In this document: in pieces, positions 1-7,833 of the stretch
Numbering within the stretch: position 1 is the stretch's first letter
Layout of the letters: each line of letters starts with the position of its first letter
Assembly (NCBI GenBank): GCA_017353855.1
Contig: JAFMSA010000040.1
Location: 1-14,116, forward strand
Length of the DNA: 14,116 nucleotides
Direction of reading: 5' to 3'
Source: Alphaproteobacteria bacterium
GTDB lineage: Bacteria; Pseudomonadota; Alphaproteobacteria; ATCC43930; CGMCC-115725
The notes under the pieces: generated by a model
What the model was told of the DNA's origin: nothing
The model's input: only the letters and a program-made list of their open reading frames with translations
Databases searched by the model: none
Made by a program: the position numbers and the translations under genes

Positions 1-31
1 GATTCTTCTGAAACTTATCCTTTCCCAGTCG

Positions 32-835
32 ATGCCCCGCCTCCCTGATTTCGAATCCTGGGCCATATTCGTCAAAGTCGCCGAAAGAGGCTCCTTTGCC
101 GGCGCGGCCCTTGGGCGAACGCCTGTTCTACCGGACTTCCCGCTGCCTGGCGTTGAGCCAAACCGGCCGTGTCCTCTCGGGGCGTGTCTCGCGGATCCTG
201 ACCGACGCCGAGGCGATGGCGGCCGACGCGCTGGCGCAGGCGGCAGTGCCGCGCGGGCGGGTGCCGATGGCATCGGCGCTCCCGGATTTCTTCGCAGCCT
301 GTCACGAGATTTCGGTCGATCTGCATCTTGGCGATCGACTCGTCGACTTGGCGGGCAACGGCTTCGATCCGGCGCTGCGCATCGCCGCCCTGACGGATTG
401 ACGGATTAAAGCATGATGGCTCGCAGGCTGTGTCGGGTGCGGTGCCTGCTCGCCCGCGCGCTTATTTTGCCGCCCGCGGGCGGCTGTCGCATCCACGTGA
501 GCTGGCCGCGCATGCGTGACCGGGCTATTCGTATCTGCCCTCGGGCGATCGATGGCAGTTCAACAGGTACCGCGAAGAGCACGCCGTCGCCGTGAGCAGA
601 CCGTTGCGAGCCAACAATGCCGACGCCCTGATGTGTCACTTCTGTCAGGGTTGGGAATTGCAGTGCAGCCGGAGTTTGTGGTTTGGCTGCAAGCCGGCCG
701 TCTCGAGGCTGTCATGAACGACTGGTCGGCGCCGCCGATCGCACTCAACAGCGTCACCGGGCACGGTGGCCCCAGGCCTCCCAGGCTCACGGCGCTGACC
801 GAGTTTTCGGTCCGCCGAACGCTCAAGGCCCTAAG
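32..835 (+). pseudogene. LysR-family transcriptional regulator, degenerate
   Basis: This is a decayed LysR-type regulator whose pieces can be read in order but in different frames. The ATG at 32 opens a normal LysR N-terminus (MPRLPDFESWAIFVKVAERG). At about 110 the reading jumps to another frame at LGERLFYRTSR. Roughly 20 residues that normally hold the recognition helix are missing between the two. The second frame contains the effector-domain stretch VDLHLGDRLVDLAGNGFD and stops at 399-401. The homology resumes in other frames at 419-460 (ARRLCRVRCLL), 463-630 (RGRLSHPRELAAHA, an in-frame stop, then RWQFNRYREEHAVAVS) and 640-835 (GLGIAVQPEFVVW, RPPRLTALTEF). With at least three frame changes, one stop and a lost helix-turn-helix, no functional regulator can be made. 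The family assignment is confident; the target genes are unknown. Confidence 0.8.
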
Positions 836-1108
836 TTCAGACGGGAGCGTCTATCTTGCCGGGACGAAACGAACTGGCGGAACACCGGGCGGACTCGCTT
901 CGGGAAGGGGAGACAAACCTCACGAATTCGTTGCAAGCCGGCGGCTGCACCCGGCTTCCATTCATCCGGCCCGTGCTGCAGCCTTGGCTTACCGCGCGTC
1001 GATCCCGGCTGCGTCGACAGGGCCGGCGCATCATGCGCACACGATCACTGGGTTTGGCGGGGGCCTCTTTCGTCCCTCAAGAAGATGGAGATCGGAGGTA
1101 ATCGAAAC

Positions 1109-1738
1109 GTGACTGTCTTTCATCTGCTGCGTCACGGCGAGCATGTCCTGCGGGGCCGTGTACTTGCCGGGCGTACGCCGGGGGTCGGCCTTTCCGCTCG
1201 AGGCCGTGCCGAGATCGCGGCGGTCGCCGACCGCCTCGCCGGTGAGAGTATAGAAGCGCTTTATTCGAGTCCGCTCGAGCGTACCCGGGAGACGGCCGAG
1301 ATCGTTTCAAAGCGGATCGACCTGCCCATCCAATACCGCGAGGGGTTGCTCGAGCTCGATTTTGGCGAATGGACCGGCCTGACGTTTGAGGCGGTCAGGA
1401 AAGACGAGCGCTGGCAGCTGTGGAGCACCTGCCGCAGTATTGCCACCCTGCCGGGCGGCGAGAGCATGCGCCAGGTACAGGAGCGGATGGTAAGGACTCT
1501 GTTTGACCTGCGGCAGGTTCATCGCGACGGCAGGCTGCTGCTCGTCAGCCATGGCGATGTCATCCGGGCCGCGCTGTTGTTCGCGCTCGGCATGCCGCTC
1601 GATCTCTATTCGCGCATAGAGGTCGGCCTCGGGTCGATAAGCACGGTCCACATCGACAATTCGGGGATCCGCGTCGTCGGCATCAACGAAATGCCGCGCC
1701 TTTCCGCCCGTCTACAAGCTGGACCTGATAAGGATTAA
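1109..1738 (+). CDS. Histidine phosphatase family protein (phosphoglycerate-mutase-like)
   Basis: This is a 209-residue member of the histidine phosphatase (phosphoglycerate mutase/CobC-like) superfamily, which removes phosphate through a phosphohistidine intermediate. The N-terminal LLRHGEH carries the signature Arg8-His9-Gly10. SSPLERTRETA at 53-63 supplies the second phosphate-binding Arg, LLELDFGEW at 80-88 the acidic proton donor (probably Glu82), and LLVSHGDVIR at 144-153 the second catalytic His148. GRTPGVGLSARG at 21-32 is the usual post-RHG segment. I chose the GTG at 1109 because an excellent Shine-Dalgarno (GGAGGT, 1094-1099) lies 9 bases upstream and the protein then begins directly at the first beta-strand. 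An in-frame ATG at 1085 would place that site inside the gene. The substrate cannot be told from sequence. It stands alone, converging on the amine-oxidase-like gene. Confidence 0.88.
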   Translation: MTVFHLLRHGEHVLRGRVLAGRTPGVGLSARGRAEIAAVADRLAGESIEALYSSPLERTRETAEIVSKRIDLPIQYREGLLELDFGEWTGLTFEAVRKDERWQLWSTCRSIATLPGGESMRQVQERMVRTLFDLRQVHRDGRLLLVSHGDVIRAALLFALGMPLDLYSRIEVGLGSISTVHIDNSGIRVVGINEMPRLSARLQAGPDKD

Positions 1739-1887
1739 TTAACTGAGTTCGGGGCTGCGCAACCCTGCGACAACGAGAGCCGCAGCGAGCCACGAGGAAA
1801 CGGATCGCGACGTCCTCAGATTTTGATGCGGCAGCGCCTTTTAGGCTCCGCAGCCGCGCAAGACCCCCCGGGCTGCGTATGCTGGGT

Positions 1888-3159
1888 TTATTCCGCTCGC
1901 AATGATCTCGCGATCCGGGGGGAACCGGCGCTCAGGCTGGCGAGCGTGGCTTCGGCAGCCGTAATTCCCGACAGATAGGCACCGTGGGCGGTCGAGAAGA
2001 AATTTGGTGAGCAGGCCTCGCCGGCGAAGAACAGGCGGTCGTCTATGGGGGCGCGGAGCACGGCCCGGTCACCGGCGTGGCCGGGGAGCGCGTAGGAGTA
2101 GGAGCCGCGCGCCCAAGGGTCCTGTAGCCAGGCAGTCGAGGCGAGCGGCGCAATCTGGCGCCGGATTGCGTTACCGAGCAGGCTCGCGAGTTCGCCCGCT
2201 GCAAAGGAGAACATCGCCGCCTCCCCTTCCCGCTCCAGCGCCGCCGCCCAGCGCCCGCCGAAAAAGCAGTAGATTGCCGGCCGGTCTAACGGCCGCACCT
2301 GATAGCTCATCGTTTCCCGCGAGGTGGTCGAGCCGACGAGAAAGATGTCACGATCGACACCCGGAGAAGAGCCGGAAAGCGAGATGAACAGCTTGTCGTC
2401 GACCCCCAGTGGAAGGCCGGCCGCAGCGGCGGCCTTATCCGGAAGCGGCGGGTCGAAGTGCAGCGCGTCCGAGGCCAGGATCGAGGTCGGCACCGTGACG
2501 ATCACCCTGCGCGCGCTGAGCGTGCCGCCGGCTGTTTCGAGCCGGATCGCCCGGCCGCTATGGTCGACCCGCGACACTGCCGTGTCGAGCGCCACCGGCA
2601 GATCCTCGCTGAGCGCTTCGAACAGCCGCCCGTAGCCTTCGCGCAGACGCCAATTGACGCCGCTGTCTTCGTAGCGGACGTAATCTTTGACGGAGACGCG
2701 GTCGAGTTCCGCGCCGTTCCCCCAAGTGCTGGTCGCGTCGAGCAGCTCGTTCCAGCGCCCTCCCGGCACCAGGAGCTCCGACAGCGGGCGATCCTGCGTG
2801 TCCAGTGCCGCTTTACTACGCGCCCGGAATTGCGCCTCACGCGTAGCGATCCAATCGGCCTCCGCCTCCGGGCTTTCGCCGCTGCGCCGCAGCCGGCTGA
2901 CCCATTCCGGCCGGCGGCGATGAACCGAGAAGCCGAGCTGCTGTGCCAGCGGCGAGAGCGGGTTGCGGTCGGCAGAATGGAGCCATTCGGCGCCGCGATC
3001 GAGCGGAAAACCGGCCGGCGCGATCGTGTGGACGCGGCCGCGTGCCTCGAGCACCAGCACCGAAGCCGAGGCTGCTTCCTTGAGCCGCCGGGCCGCCCCG
3101 ATCCCGGCGGCGCCGGCACCAATGACCGCGACATCGACCTCTGATGGGAACCCCGCCAT
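1888..3159 (-). CDS. Flavin-dependent amine oxidase family protein (FAD/NAD(P)-binding)
   Basis: This 423-residue protein has the fold of flavin monoamine/polyamine oxidases. Residues 8-27 form the Rossmann dinucleotide-binding motif (VDVAVIGAGAAGIGAARRL), ending the second strand in VLVLEAR at 34-40. FPLDRGAEWLHS at 51-62 and the C-terminal segment from about 376 (LFFAGEACSPNFFSTAHGAY) are the typical substrate-side and second FAD contacts. There is no signal peptide, so it is probably cytosolic. The start at 3159 has a GAGG ribosome site five bases upstream. It is transcribed in the same direction as the DUF1194 gene with a 75-base gap, so they may be co-transcribed. Oddity: the conserved R-x-GG-R motif after the Rossmann strand is shortened (EAR-GRVHT instead of the usual EARDRVGGRxHT), as if four residues had been deleted in frame. 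Substrate unknown. Confidence 0.85.
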   Translation of the reverse strand: MAGFPSEVDVAVIGAGAAGIGAARRLKEAASASVLVLEARGRVHTIAPAGFPLDRGAEWLHSADRNPLSPLAQQLGFSVHRRRPEWVSRLRRSGESPEAEADWIATREAQFRARSKAALDTQDRPLSELLVPGGRWNELLDATSTWGNGAELDRVSVKDYVRYEDSGVNWRLREGYGRLFEALSEDLPVALDTAVSRVDHSGRAIRLETAGGTLSARRVIVTVPTSILASDALHFDPPLPDKAAAAAGLPLGVDDKLFISLSGSSPGVDRDIFLVGSTTSRETMSYQVRPLDRPAIYCFFGGRWAAALEREGEAAMFSFAAGELASLLGNAIRRQIAPLASTAWLQDPWARGSYSYALPGHAGDRAVLRAPIDDRLFFAGEACSPNFFSTAHGAYLSGITAAEATLASLSAGSPRIARSLRAE

Positions 3160-3234
3160 TGACGCCTCGCCTCGCCGCCCCCAAACGAGCCTCAGCCTAA
3201 CAGGTGAGTGAGGACATTCGAAATCCCGTTACCG

Positions 3235-3987
3235 TCACCGCCACGCGGTTCGAGGCGGCGGTGGAAGCGTCGCGATCTCGCTCACCAGCTTGTTTGTCAG
3301 CGCGTCGGCAAAGGAATGGAAATCTTCGACGACGCGGAGAAAAGCGCCCGGGCCGCCGATCACGTTCTCCCGGTACCACTCGGGGAGGCCGCCCGGCGGC
3401 TGCGTATGGACGACATAACCGGGGTTCGGCTTGTTGTTGATTATCGCCAGCCCGTTGATCGTCACACCCTGCGCCAGCGCCTGGTCGCGCGCCTCGGTGA
3501 CGGGCCGGCCGGAATTGTTGGTGCCATCACCCGAGATGTCGATGATGCGCCGACTGGCCCGCGGCTGTGCCGCGGCAAGGCGCTCCATTGCGTAATCGAT
3601 CGCGCCGCTGATCGAGGTCCGTCCGATGTAGGAGCGGGGTGCGGCGAGGATCGCCGCCGCAAGCCTGCCGGCATCCTCCCCGTCGCGGATCACCGTCCAA
3701 TCGGCGACGACATTCTGCTCGCCCGCCCCGGACCACTCGACAAAGCATGTCGCGATTGCGCCGGTCGCTCCGCCGCGGATCGCCGCGAGGACGCGCGGAT
3801 CGGTCAATGCCGCGGAATACCCTTTGCGCTGCAGCGAGAACTCGTCTGTGTCGATGCTGCGCGATACATCGGCGGCGAGGACAAGCAACAGATCAGTGGT
3901 CTGCGCGCGCGCCGCTCCCGGGGCCACCAGCAGTGCCGCGGACGTGACGGCGCAGAAAGCAGATATCGGCCGGGATTTTCGCGACAT
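3235..3987 (-). CDS. DUF1194 family secreted VWA-like protein
   Basis: This 250-residue protein begins with a clear Sec signal peptide: MSRKSR, a hydrophobic core (AFCAVTSAALLVAPG) and an AxA-type cleavage site at ARA before QTTDL. The mature part is a DUF1194 domain, a von Willebrand factor A-like fold. LLLVLAADVSRSID carries the D-x-S-x-S metal-ion-dependent adhesion motif, and IIDISGDGTNNSG is the conserved second metal loop. The domain continues to GFADALTNKLV-like C-terminal sequence (here HSFADALTNKLVSE). I chose the ATG at 3987 because it starts the signal peptide; the in-frame ATG at 4140 would add about 50 non-signal residues and overlap the divergent YjbQ gene. No strong ribosome site is visible. 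The family is common in Alphaproteobacteria and its role is unknown. The amine-oxidase-like gene follows 75 bases downstream. Confidence 0.85.
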   Translation of the reverse strand: MSRKSRPISAFCAVTSAALLVAPGAARAQTTDLLLVLAADVSRSIDTDEFSLQRKGYSAALTDPRVLAAIRGGATGAIATCFVEWSGAGEQNVVADWTVIRDGEDAGRLAAAILAAPRSYIGRTSISGAIDYAMERLAAAQPRASRRIIDISGDGTNNSGRPVTEARDQALAQGVTINGLAIINNKPNPGYVVHTQPPGGLPEWYRENVIGGPGAFLRVVEDFHSFADALTNKLVSEIATLPPPPRTAWR

Positions 3988-4078
3988 CGACGCAAGGATA
4001 AGTCCGCCGGCGGCTCGGCGGAAGGGGATCGCCGCAGGGCTGCGGCAACCCCATATAGGCAAGCGGAGAATATTACCG

Positions 4079-4504
4079 ATGCACATCGCCCAAACCCGCC
4101 TGTCGATCGGTACCGCGCCGCGCGAGATCAAGGAGATCACTGCCGAGGTCGCGAGCTGGGCCGAGCGCCAGGCAATCTCCGTCGGCCTTCTGACGATCTA
4201 TATCCGGCACACCTCGGCGTCGCTGTTGATTCAGGAAAACGCATCACCCGACGTCCGGCACGATCTCGATGCGTTTCTCGCGCGGGTCGTCCCCGAGGAC
4301 ACCGCCCGCTACCGGCACAATGACGAAGGGCCGGACGACATGCCGGCCCATATCAAAAGTATGCTGACCCAAACGCAGCTGAGCATACCGGTGAGCGAGG
4401 GTCGGCTGCTGCTCGGCACCTGGCAGGGGATCTTTCTGCTCGAACACCGTGCCTCGCCTCACTGCCGCGAGGTGATCCTGACGCTGGTCGGCGAAGGCGG
4501 CTGA
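4079..4504 (+). CDS. YjbQ / UPF0047 family protein
   Basis: This 141-residue protein belongs to the UPF0047 (YjbQ) family, compact single-domain proteins of about 140 residues. Some members have been reported to have weak thiamine-phosphate synthase activity; the physiological role is unsettled. The diagnostic residues are present: YIRHTSASLLIQENA with the conserved His-Thr-Ser in the first half, HNDEGPDDMPAHIKSML in the middle, and LGTWQGIFLLEHR near the end, which together give the His/Glu cluster proposed to bind metal. The ATG at 4079 has a GGAGA ribosome site at 4065-4069. The gene is divergent from the DUF1194 gene with 91 bases between starts. That gap contains a perfect 6-bp hairpin (4031-4046) of unknown significance. 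Full length, no visible defect. Confidence 0.9.
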   Translation: MHIAQTRLSIGTAPREIKEITAEVASWAERQAISVGLLTIYIRHTSASLLIQENASPDVRHDLDAFLARVVPEDTARYRHNDEGPDDMPAHIKSMLTQTQLSIPVSEGRLLLGTWQGIFLLEHRASPHCREVILTLVGEGG

Positions 4505-4776
4505 ACTCGGCTGGGTCGCGGGCGTCCCCGCTGCGGGTGCGGCTGAGCACGAAATTCCGTGCCGTCTCCAAAAGGGCGATAGAGTCACACGCGATCAGCC
4601 GGCGCGGGCCGGGCAGAAGACGAAACCTCACACCAGTTGGGCAACCCGGATGGCTGCGGCCCCACGCGCGATGCCAATGGTTGATCGTGCGGCGGCATCG
4701 GCGCAAGCTCGCCGTCGCTCCCTCATGAGCGCCGCCGTGAAAGGGGCAGGACGGACGGGTTTTTCGAGGAGGAGAC

Positions 4777-5676
4777 ATGGCCAGCCGAAGCTCGGCATTG
4801 CGTGGGCTTCTCGCCCGAGAGGCATTCATCCACATCCCGGTCGCTTATGACGCGCTCGGCGGCAGGCTGATCGAGCAGACGGGGTTCAAGGCGGCGTATG
4901 TCGGCGGATTTGTGACCGGCGGTTCGCGCTCGACCTCCGAGCCGCTGTTGACGTTGGACGAGCAAGTCCGGGTGGCGGGCGAGGTTGCCAGGGCGGTCGG
5001 CATCCCCGTGCTCGCGGACGCCGGCGCGGGTTTTGGCGAGCCGTTGCACGCGATGCGCGCTGTGCGCGAGTTCATCCATGCCGGTATCGCCGGGATTCAC
5101 ATTGAGGACCAGCTGTTCCCGAAGCGGGCGCACTACCACAAATATGTCGCACATGTGATCCCGCATCGGGAATTTGCCGACAAAATCCGGTTCGCCTGCC
5201 GCCAGCGCGACCGGAGCGACAAGGATTTCGTGATCATCGCAAGAAGCGATGCCTGCCGGTTCGAGGGTCTCGACGAGGCGGTCGGGCGCGTCAACCTGGC
5301 GGCTGAGGCGGGTGCCGATCTGGGGATGATCTTTCCACGCGACCTTGCCGAATTGCAGCAGGCACCGAAACTGGCCAGGATCCCGCTGGTCTATGTCGTC
5401 AGCCGCGGGAACCGCGACGGCCGTCCGGTCGCTACCGCCGCCCAGCTCGCGGATATGGGCTACAAGGTAGCGCTCGACGCGCTTCTATACCTTCTGGTCA
5501 GCTTCCATTTCAACAAGCGCGCGCTCGAGGAGCTGAAAGCGACGGGAGATTTCACCGGCCTCGGACCGCAGGAATGCGTCACTGCGCGTCACGACATCGA
5601 AACCCTTGTTGGTCTCGACGAGTTCTACGCGATTGAGGAGGAGACGGTCGAGGCGACCAAATGGGGCGACCGTTAG
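4777..5676 (+). CDS. Isocitrate lyase/PEP mutase family protein
   Basis: This 299-residue protein is of the isocitrate lyase/phosphoenolpyruvate mutase superfamily, TIM-barrel enzymes that make or break C-C or P-C bonds of 2-oxo acids using Mg2+. The barrel is visible in order: PVAYDALGGRLIEQTGFKAAYVGG (21-44, split motif), GIPVLADAGAGFGEP at 75-89, GIAGIHIEDQ at 103-112, FVIIARSDA at 151-159. Asp81 and Glu110 match metal ligands, but the usual D-x-D-x-G-Y/F-G has Gly83 in place of the second Asp. The ICL catalytic loop KKCGH is replaced by PKRAH, so isocitrate lyase activity is unlikely; an oxaloacetate decarboxylase-like or lyase role on another small acid is an inference. The ATG at 4777 follows a strong GAGGAGGAG ribosome site. 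Its 3' end is 18 bases from that of the convergent TfdA-like gene. Confidence 0.85.
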   Translation: MASRSSALRGLLAREAFIHIPVAYDALGGRLIEQTGFKAAYVGGFVTGGSRSTSEPLLTLDEQVRVAGEVARAVGIPVLADAGAGFGEPLHAMRAVREFIHAGIAGIHIEDQLFPKRAHYHKYVAHVIPHREFADKIRFACRQRDRSDKDFVIIARSDACRFEGLDEAVGRVNLAAEAGADLGMIFPRDLAELQQAPKLARIPLVYVVSRGNRDGRPVATAAQLADMGYKVALDALLYLLVSFHFNKRALEELKATGDFTGLGPQECVTARHDIETLVGLDEFYAIEEETVEATKWGDR

Positions 5677-5694
5677 CAGAGATGCAGGGTTCCG

Positions 5695-6588
5695 TCAGGC
5701 CGCGGGGAGTTTAACCAGCCCTTCCTGCTCGAGCGTGCTCGTCCGGTCCGCGACGGTCGTGCGGTGCAGCACACGGCGCTGCGTGTCGTCGTAGGGGCGA
5801 CCGCGGTGCATGGTGCAGCGATTGTCCCAGATGACGAGATCGCCGACCGTCCAGCGGTGCCGATAGACGAATTGCGGCTGGGTCGCAAACGCGATCAGCT
5901 CCTCGATCAGCGCCCGCCCCTCCTCGACCGGCCAGCCGATGACGTGCGAGGCGTGAGAGGCGAGATAGAGGCTCGTGCGGCCCGAAGCCGGGTGGTTGCG
6001 CACCAGAGCCTGCGGTACCGGCGGCAATTGCTTGAAGACGTCGTCGTTGAAATCGGCAAAGCCGATCCGACTGCGCGAGCGGAAGATGCTGTGCTCGACG
6101 GCGAGGCCGTGAAGTTCGCACTTCCTTGCCGGCGGCAGGGCATCCCAGGCGGCACGCATGTCCGCGAACTCGGTCTCGCCACCCGATGACGGGAGCTCGC
6201 GGGCCGACAGCAGCGAGCATTTCGCGGGGATGCGCTTGAACGAGCTGTCGGTATGCCAGAGCTGATTGCCGAGGTTGAAGAGGTTGCGCGGATCGGTTCG
6301 TGCGAGTACGCGACCTTCCGCGTCGAGGTTCGAAATATCGGCGACGTCGGGACGCAGCCGCATTTTGGCGCCGGCATAGTTGGGATTGACCTCGAGTGGG
6401 CCGAACAACCGGCTGAACGCGAGCTGCTGCTCGTCACTGACCGGCTGCTCGGGAAAGATCAGGACGGCGTGGCGGTTGAAGGCCGCCTCGATCTCGGCAA
6501 ACAGCGCGACCGGCACCGGTCGGCTCACATCAATCCCCCGCACCTCGGCGCCGAGTATTGGACCAAGCGGGATCACCTCGATCGCCAT
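5695..6588 (-). CDS. TauD/TfdA family 2-oxoglutarate-dependent dioxygenase
   Basis: This 297-residue Fe(II)/2-oxoglutarate-dependent dioxygenase belongs to the TauD/TfdA family, which hydroxylates compounds such as taurine or 2,4-D. The 2-His-1-carboxylate iron triad is complete: His112 and Asp114 in QLWHTDSSF, His261 in NRCTMHRGRPYD. The 2-oxoglutarate-binding Arg is probably Arg276 in VLHRTTV, fifteen residues after the distal His as in TauD. The N-terminus (IEVIPLGPILGAEVRGIDVS) is typical. I prefer the ATG at 6588: it gives the family's usual length and has a purine-rich GGGGAACGAG upstream. An ATG at 6600 has no ribosome site. Lengths near 280-300 are usual for the family. It is divergent from the adenylate cyclase gene, with a plausible promoter between. 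Substrate not predictable. Confidence 0.9.
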   Translation of the reverse strand: MAIEVIPLGPILGAEVRGIDVSRPVPVALFAEIEAAFNRHAVLIFPEQPVSDEQQLAFSRLFGPLEVNPNYAGAKMRLRPDVADISNLDAEGRVLARTDPRNLFNLGNQLWHTDSSFKRIPAKCSLLSARELPSSGGETEFADMRAAWDALPPARKCELHGLAVEHSIFRSRSRIGFADFNDDVFKQLPPVPQALVRNHPASGRTSLYLASHASHVIGWPVEEGRALIEELIAFATQPQFVYRHRWTVGDLVIWDNRCTMHRGRPYDDTQRRVLHRTTVADRTSTLEQEGLVKLPAA

Positions 6589-6608
6589 CTCGTTCCCCAT
6601 CTGTGGCA

Positions 6609-6644
6609 CTATACGAATATTGGTTTCGCTCGGAAAACAATCAA
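6609..6644 (-). promoter_or_regulatory. Candidate sigma70-type promoter of the TfdA-like gene
   Basis: On the minus strand TTGATT (6644-6639) and AATATT (6621-6616) are separated by exactly 17 bases. They lie in an AT-rich patch between the divergent dioxygenase and cyclase starts, about 28 bases upstream of the dioxygenase ATG. This matches a housekeeping promoter reasonably well. It is a pattern match only, in a 66-base gap that must also serve the cyclase. Confidence 0.35.
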
Positions 6645-6654
6645 TTCGGTCGCA

Positions 6655-7833
6655 ATGTCCACTGACGAGGTCAGGGCGGTTGCGGATTGGCTGATCGACG
6701 GCGCCCGGTCGGCACCGCAGCCCCAGCAGGTATTGAGCGAATTGTGCGAGCGCCTCCTCGCCTGCGGCATTCCGCTGTGGCGTGTCGCCGTGTTCGTGCG
6801 AACCCTGCACCCGAACGTCATGGGGCGCCGCTTGATCTGGCGTCCCGGCGCGGCGGTGGAGATGTCGGAAGCGCCGTTCGAGCTCCTCGATACCGCAAAC
6901 TTCCGCGACAGTCCGGTGGCCCGCGTTTATTCGACGGGCGAGCCGATCCGGCGCAAGCTCTTCGATCCCGACTATTCGGCGGATTTTCCGGTGCTAGCGG
7001 AGCTCCGCGGCGAGGGAGTGACCGATTACCTGGCTTCGCCGCTTTTCTTTACCGACGGGGCCGTTCATGTCGTGACCTGCACGACGCGCGCGCCCGGCGG
7101 TTTCACCGACGCGCAGCTCGCAGGGATCGAGGCCATCATCACGCCGCTGGCGCGGGTTACCGAAATCCGGGCACTGCGGCGGACGGCCAGCAACCTGCTC
7201 GATACTTATGTCGGGCACGACGCCGGCGGGCGGATTCTCGGCGGGCGAATCCGGCGCGGTGATATCGAGGAGATCCACGCGGCGATCTGGCTGTCGGACA
7301 TGCGCGGGTTTACGGCACTGGCCGACCGTCTGCCGCCGCGCGTTATGATCGACCTTCTCAATGGGTATTTCGACTGTCAGGTGCCGGTGATCCTCGATCA
7401 CGGCGCCGAAGTACTGAAATTCATGGGGGACGGATTGCTGGCGATCTTTACGGTTGCCGGCAACGAGACGGAGGTGTGCGAGCGCGCGCGCGCCGCGGCG
7501 CGCCGGGTGCAGACCAACATCGCGGCACTCGCCAGCTCGGCGATGCCGGGGTTGCGGTTCGGCCTGGCACTGCACATCGGCGATGTTCTCTACGGCAACA
7601 TCGGCAGCGGCAACCGGCTCGATTTCACCTGCATTGGTCCGGCGGTCAACTGTGCCGCACGCCTCGAGAAGCTCACCGCCCGCCTGGGCCGGGCAATTCT
7701 TGCATCCGGTGACTTCGCGCACTACTGCGCGGGCGAATTCTTGCCGATCGGCGAGTTCAGTCTAGCCGGTATCAGCGCCCCGCAATTGATATTCGGCCTC
7801 GCGGATCAGCTCAAAGTCAATAAGCGTCCGTAG
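6655..7833 (+). CDS. Class III adenylate cyclase with N-terminal regulatory domain
   Basis: This 392-residue protein makes cyclic AMP from ATP. Residues 1 to about 180 form a conserved alpha/beta (GAF-like) input domain (RVAVFVRTLHPNVMGRR, GVTDYLASPLFFTDG). Residues 205-385 are the class III cyclase catalytic domain. Metal ligands are Asp215 in WLSDMRGFT and Asp259 in KFMGDG. Adenine-selecting Lys255 (EVLKFMGDG) and Asp323 (NRLDFTCIG) indicate ATP rather than GTP. Transition-state Asn332 and Arg336 are present in AVNCAARLE. All catalytic residues are intact. There are no transmembrane segments, so it is probably cytosolic. The ATG at 6655 has only a weak ribosome site. It starts the conserved N-terminal helix; any longer reading would run antisense through the dioxygenase gene. 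The 3' end overlaps the convergent racemase-like gene by 28 bases. The input signal is unknown. Confidence 0.9.
   Translation: MSTDEVRAVADWLIDGARSAPQPQQVLSELCERLLACGIPLWRVAVFVRTLHPNVMGRRLIWRPGAAVEMSEAPFELLDTANFRDSPVARVYSTGEPIRRKLFDPDYSADFPVLAELRGEGVTDYLASPLFFTDGAVHVVTCTTRAPGGFTDAQLAGIEAIITPLARVTEIRALRRTASNLLDTYVGHDAGGRILGGRIRRGDIEEIHAAIWLSDMRGFTALADRLPPRVMIDLLNGYFDCQVPVILDHGAEVLKFMGDGLLAIFTVAGNETEVCERARAAARRVQTNIAALASSAMPGLRFGLALHIGDVLYGNIGSGNRLDFTCIGPAVNCAARLEKLTARLGRAILASGDFAHYCAGEFLPIGEFSLAGISAPQLIFGLADQLKVNKRP

Noticed and set aside
683..1108. Long upstream extension of the histidine phosphatase reading frame
   Set aside because: The added 140 or so residues resemble no phosphatase, and the strong ribosome site at 1094-1099 points to the GTG at 1109.
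1828..1857. Imperfect hairpin (GCGGC...GCCT-TTT-AGGC...GCCGC) as an intrinsic terminator
   Set aside because: It sits between convergent genes, as a terminator would, but neither strand has a following T-run and the middle of the stem does not pair.
3208..4323. Open 371-codon frame on the plus strand
   Set aside because: It lies antisense to the DUF1194 gene, has arginine-rich composition and overlaps YjbQ in another frame; it is a GC-rich shadow.
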